Shown here: positions 59,377 to 64,000 of the stretch, one piece after another
How positions within the stretch are numbered: position 1 is the first letter of the stretch
Layout of the letters: the number at the start of each line of letters is the position of its first letter
Origin: Pteria penguin
Taxonomy: Eukaryota > Mollusca > Bivalvia > Pterioida > Pteriidae
DNA: 64,000 nucleotides
Assembly (NCBI GenBank): GCA_035048485.1
Contig: CM068590.1
Coordinates: 5,580,093-5,644,092, forward strand
Reading direction: 5' to 3'
Made by a program: the position numbers and the translations under genes
The notes under the pieces: generated by a model
What the model was told of the DNA's origin: nothing
Database searches by the model: none
What the model saw: only the letters and a program-made list of their open reading frames with translations

Positions 59377-60540
59377 TAGATCGAAGCCTTTATTAATGAA
59401 TTTAATTTTGAGAAATTGCTGCTTGGGTGGAAGAGACGGAATACGAGGAAAGAGTTTATTATATGAAACTAAAATAATCAATTTGAGTTTATATCAATCA
59501 GAATTGCGTAAACTTCGAAGATCAGCTTCGTCCAGGATAGGTTTCAATTTATTTACCGGAATAGAGGATAGTGCATGCAATAGTTCATGACGGCCATTAT
59601 TTTTTGCGATAAATAGAAGATGGTTTAATGACCTATTTAAACGATTACGTTTTCTGATGTTACGATTACGGCGACGACCATGTGACTTACGTTTTCTAAT
59701 AGTATTATGTCTTAATGTAAAAATATTTATCTTACTCTGACGAGAAGAAATATTACCTTGTCGATATATTTGGTCGTTGAGACCGAGAGAATATGGGGTT
59801 TGTAGTTGTTTAATCCAGCAGAGCTCGGCTTCCAAAAGTCGTTTTTTAACATCTGATTTCGTATCACCTGGTAATTTAGAGATATTTTCTACTGAAGTTA
59901 TTTTCACATTGTTAATATTATGTTGGTATTTATTAAAGTGGTTATAAAGAAAATTCTGGTATTTACGTCGTGAATTATGAGGAATTTTATAGGAATGATT
60001 CCGAAAACGTTGTTTCAAAGTTTGAGAAGTTTCCCCGACATATTGAGCCCCACATCCTCTAGCTTCTCAAGTGATGACATATATAACATTGGCAGTATTT
60101 CAATCTATGTCTTTGTCTAAGTTGATGTTATATGTATTTCCATTAATTGAAGATTCAATATTGGACTTGCAGCTTAAATGATGGCAAGTAAGACTTTCTT
60201 GGCGTTGCATTTATTAATCTTAGAATACCCTCTGCGTATAGAATTAACAGCTCTGTAAGAATTTATAGATGTGAATGTTTTTTGAAAATGAGATAGAACG
60301 TTTAATAGGGAAACTACTTGTAAGTGGAAAAATATGAACTTTAGTGGTGCCGATTAATTTTCTACAAGAAATACCAGGTATATGAAGAGTGGACACAGAG
60401 GGCAATCTAAGTGGTGTGATTATAACTTCAGGAGATTTGTATTTCAATTTTATTATATTTAAAGCCATTTTAATGAAAAGGGGGGATAAGGATGTACAAA
60501 CCCAGGGGAAAGCTCCCACACAACCAAGTCAGTAACTATT
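59377..60540 (-). pseudogene. Naiad-like PLE copy B, 5' portion (GIY-YIG nuclease)
   Basis: On the - strand from about 60.52 kb: a 5' extension with LSPLFIKMALNIIKLKY, a Cys-rich segment, NVIYVIT, the YIG-side GCGAQYVGET, RFRNHSYKI, then a basic region (KRKSHGRRRNRNIRKRN). In-frame TGAs at 60100, 60067 and 59494 match copy A. It extends about 260 bp further 5' than copy A and ends in a short sequence (60513-60538) that is an inverted copy of its own 3' end. Confidence 0.85.
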
Positions 60541-60629
60541 GGGTGAATAATAACACTTGAAACACCCAGACACGGGGAACCTTTTTACAGGCTCCACACT
60601 GCACCTGAGAATAAGTGTAGAAAAATCAA

Positions 60630-61790
60630 TTTTCTCAGGTATAAGTATCTCGATGTAGGCCACAACGACACATATTTTGTAAAAGAACAGTCTGATTCCA
60701 GCAGCAAATATAGAGAGAGCATCCACATGTTATAAGTGAACATCTAATTGTTAGAATTTCTTATAGATTATATTTTTGTGATATTTGGTGGGAAAGTGAT
60801 GTTTCAACAGATTGTTGGCATTCCTATGGGTACTAAATGCACGCAGCTCTTCTGGCTGACATATTTTTGTACTCTTACGAAGCAGAATTCATAAGTCTCT
60901 GCAGTCTAAAGGCAACAAGCAATTAGCATCCCGGTTCAACTTTACATACAGACACATCGATGATGTTTTGTCGATTAACAACCCTGTATTTGAGGATTAC
61001 CTCAACATCATATATTCAAAGGAACTCGAGATTAAAGATTCTACAGAGAGCTCACCTTCTGCTTCATACCTCGATATACTCCTATAAATTGTTGACGATG
61101 GTTCATTAGTAACCTTTCTCTATGACAAACGTGACGATTTCAATTTCATTATTACCAACTTCCCTTTTCTGAGTAGCTACATACCTTCCTTTCCCGCACA
61201 TTGCGTCTTCATTTCACAACTTATACGCTATGCCAGGGCAATATAATACAAAAACTTCGTCCTGAGAGCGAGGCTTTTTACCACGAAACTATTCTCTCAA
61301 GGATATATTGAGGAACATTTACGGTCGTTATAGGGATCTATTACAATTTCAGATTCCTCTTTCAAGAATGTTAACAGATATTATGGGACCTGACCGTACA
61401 AAATAACCATCTTAACTTTTTGACTATATTTGATTGGACATAATACGTATATACATGTATATACAGACATTGATTGATCTGCGTTTCCGACATCGGAATT
61501 TCAGGCAGGCAGCATTTCTTGCCTTGAATGGGAAATTTTGAATCCGTGTCCCTGTCTCCTTGGTATGTTCATGCGTATATATTTATGTATTTAACTCCTC
61601 GACTTGATATGTTATTGCAGAATTTTTGCGACGGGTGTTGCATGCAACCAAGTGACGCATACTCCTCCCGGGGACTTTGTCTCACCTTGATTTTATTGCG
61701 TTCCGCATTTGTCTGAATATGACACTAAACACGATATTGCTCCCTTTATTCCATGGACTATGAGATAATGTTTACCCTTCGGTACTTCTT
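60630..61790 (+). pseudogene. PLE-2 retroelement 3' portion, copy 2
   Basis: NDTYFVKEQSDSSSKY, FGGKVMFQQIVGIPMGTKC (motif B), RHIDDVLSINNP (motif C, Tyr to His), ASYLDILL, YDKRDDFNFIITNFPFLSS and FISQLIRYARA, then a deletion and the ILGPD-like end (YGT). 3' untranslated sequence matches 6830-7240. It lies head-to-head with Naiad copy B, about 90 bp away. Stops: TAA after DILL, plus frameshifts. Confidence 0.8.
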
Positions 61791-63850
61791 TTTTATTTTG
61801 AGGCATAAGTATAGGTAAATAATTCTCAAAATATAAAGGATAACGGCCTGTCAGATACGAATCAGACATCGTATGTCAAATTCATGAAACGTAATCCAAC
61901 TTCCTTCTCTATTATCTTTTAATTCACTTGTGTTTGTTTGTGTAGATTTTAGTTTTAGTATAAGTGGGTGTGATATCACACTGGTTATACATCAGAATAC
62001 CACAAATGATACATACCCAGAATGAGTTGAAGGCTAAATTCGATATTTAAAATAGATCGTACTGCAACTTTTCTGAATAATTATATACAAACAATAACTT
62101 TTTCAGTCAGAAAACTGCAAAATTCCTATAACATCTAATTTAATTTTTCATTAGCAGTTTCCTTCCCTTTGCCAATAACAATTTTTGCAGCATGCACGCA
62201 ATTCACGATGCAAATATATACATATAGATATAAATGTCAAATAACCTTAAATATCCCATATATCTGCAAGTGCCACATATATTCTTAAATGGCCACTCTG
62301 GTTCGCAGATTAAAATGTACTTTGTAGTAAAATCTTCAATAATGTAAATATCTGATTATAAATAATATAAAATTCATAAATCACAAATGTTTGACTGGTT
62401 ATTATCGAGAGGAAAACGCCAGATGGTAGTAGTGTGTGCAGCCATATTCATTCATTTTATTTGCTTGTCTTTGGTGATATGTGCCACACAGCTTCGTCAA
62501 ATATCTTCTGTTTTCTCTTTCATACATCGACTTCTGGAGGATTTTACTTGTACGAGTATGATTTTTTACAGTTTCCCGACGGACAGGAAAATCCTCTTAA
62601 CTGGAAAAGATTTTGTTATCTCACCCTCCTCTATCTCATCCTGTGGGCGTGGCTTAAATCTCAAGTTGACGAATTACTTCTTAGAACGTCAGTCACACGT
62701 TTTCGTCTTTTGCATTGTTAACATTTTCAACATGGATTTTTAATTACATGACATCGTTTTCTTATCTAATCAAGTTAAAAGGAGGATCGTCAATATAACG
62801 AGACCTTTAGGAACCTATCAGATTTATCATGCACAGTCTCTAAATGATGGAAGCATTCACACAATGGTAAAACATCAACTGGTAAAATTAGACAGTGAAC
62901 CATAATCACCCTCACCATATATCGATCTAATCAATAAACACCCAGAACTATATAATGAACAACCTAGACCTACAACACAACCTCTGGTAACCAAGTCGCT
63001 CTCGACTTTTACGACCGAATCCGCAAAAACTGTGACAACACGTTTCGTTCCCGTTGATGAAACGATGTAATGCAGTTTATTCAGGAGAATGAGAACCAAA
63101 ACACCTTACGAAAAACCCTTGGTCATGTTAAACTGGTCCAATTCTTGTTCCACAATGACGAACGTAGAGAAATCCATACTATACCCCAAGTGATCTAGAC
63201 CCTCTGCTGTCAAAGGTTATCTCAATTCGTCGAAGAGATGGGGCGAATAACCCAGCTACATTCGGGGTATCATTGAGAAATATCTATCGAGAGACATCAA
63301 TACGAAAGTTCTTCAAATGTTCTTACCTCGTCACCTTCATGTTCCTCGTCGTCAGTCTCGCAGAGTACATGTGAATTTTCCCAAAGCATTAATACTAGAA
63401 ATCCAATACACAGTATCTTCCATAATACATCAATTCATAGAGGCAGTTTCAAATACTGTCATAAATTATCACAATGAACACAAGCGTAAAAAAATCTCAA
63501 GATAACGATGAAGAAGAATGATTACTGTGTAACAAGGGCTGACATGCGGTGTGTATCTACGTGTTCAAATACGTGCGCGTTATGTACTTTTGTCAGCGGA
63601 ATAGTCCAAATTTTTTGTGTTTCCACCATGACCGTAATTACAACAATATACACTTTGAATTCTTGTTTAATAAGCTAACTGTTACGGAAATTCTTCTTAA
63701 TGTTATTTATATATACTTTGATAGGGACCTCTTTTTCTTTCGTAAGGTATTGGGCAGAGTCTGTCTGTAATTATATGAGTTGTCTTTCATTGACTGCCGA
63801 CAAAATTATAAACAGTGAAAAAGAGGAAATGTGAGAAAAATGATCAAAAC
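61790..63850. other. Spacer with one PLE tail
   Basis: About 62430-62540 resembles the tail at 51.1 kb (TTGGTGAT, GTCAAATATCTTCTGTTTTC). The rest (62540-63850) has short frames, such as one at 63317-63505 with basic RRQSRRVHV, that I cannot assign; it may be degraded mobile DNA. Confidence 0.4.
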
Positions 63851-63980
63851 ACCATGTTCTGGGAGGGACAAAGAAATCTCAATCCGAGTGCCCATACCTG
63901 TAGATACCCATGACGAGGCTTGCCGATCAATAAGCATGGACACGAGGATTGAGATTTCCCTGCCCCTCCCGAAACATGGT
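63851..63980. repeat. Hairpin-forming inverted repeat, ~45-bp arms
   Basis: Arms ACCATGTTCTGGGAGGGACA...GTGCCCAT (63851-63895) and its imperfect complement (63934-63980) enclose a 38-base loop. Arm identity about 80% by eye. No coding frame. It could be a short non-autonomous element or a transcribed hairpin. Confidence 0.75.
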
Positions 63981-64000
63981 TTAAGGTCCTATTAATCTCT

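Noticed and set aside
63317..63505. Basic open frame (MFLPRHLHVPRRQ...) as a gene
   Set aside because: No recognisable domain, splice context or repeat copy; cannot be supported.

Overview
This looks like AT-rich invertebrate nuclear DNA, most likely from a bivalve mollusc. It has intron-split animal genes, tRNA-headed SINEs, long (TA)n and (TTA)n tracts, poly-C/poly-G runs and many Penelope-like retroelements (PLEs), including the permuted Naiad type. The bivalve assignment is inference: no species-diagnostic gene is present.

Host genes, all on the + strand. Gene A (exons 276..8835, 5' end outside the window) encodes a C-type lectin domain (CTLD), an EGF-like module and two von Willebrand A (vWA) domains. 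Genes B (22297..25790), C (35609..40483) and D (44784..50015) are tandem paralogues of a four-exon type I membrane C-type lectin: signal peptide, split CTLD, Thr/Ser-rich stalk, conserved juxtamembrane helix, one membrane span and a tiny tail. Every intron phase agrees across the three (1, 2, 1) and each joined frame is open (263, 270 and 269 aa). The locus reads as a lectin-family recognition cluster, perhaps immune; that role is inferred.

Mobile DNA fills the introns and spacers. A canonical PLE (RT followed by a C-terminal GIY-YIG nuclease) lies on the - strand at 27.76-30.55 kb. Naiad-like PLEs (N-terminal GIY-YIG, CxC linker, then RT) occur as copy A (31.09-34.38 kb, +), copy C (46.40-47.51 kb, +, 5'-truncated) and copy B (51.96-60.54 kb, -). 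Copy B is split by a Ty3/gypsy-type LTR retrotransposon (54554..59376, 5-bp target duplication TAGAT), which itself carries an internal inversion. Pieces of a second PLE family, here called PLE-2, lie at 6.1-7.2, 10.3-11.6 and 60.6-61.8 kb, with many short tails elsewhere. SINEs, TIR elements, a 550-bp-arm inverted repeat and a 343-bp tandem repeat make up much of the rest.

Most notable observation: the Naiad copies share in-frame TGA codons at identical positions, while their other breaks are private to each copy. Two of these TGAs align with cysteines of the related PLEs in this same window. This fits selenocysteine-encoding Naiads, which have been reported from clams and spiders.

All exon joins, family names and identities are by eye; no search or folding was run.
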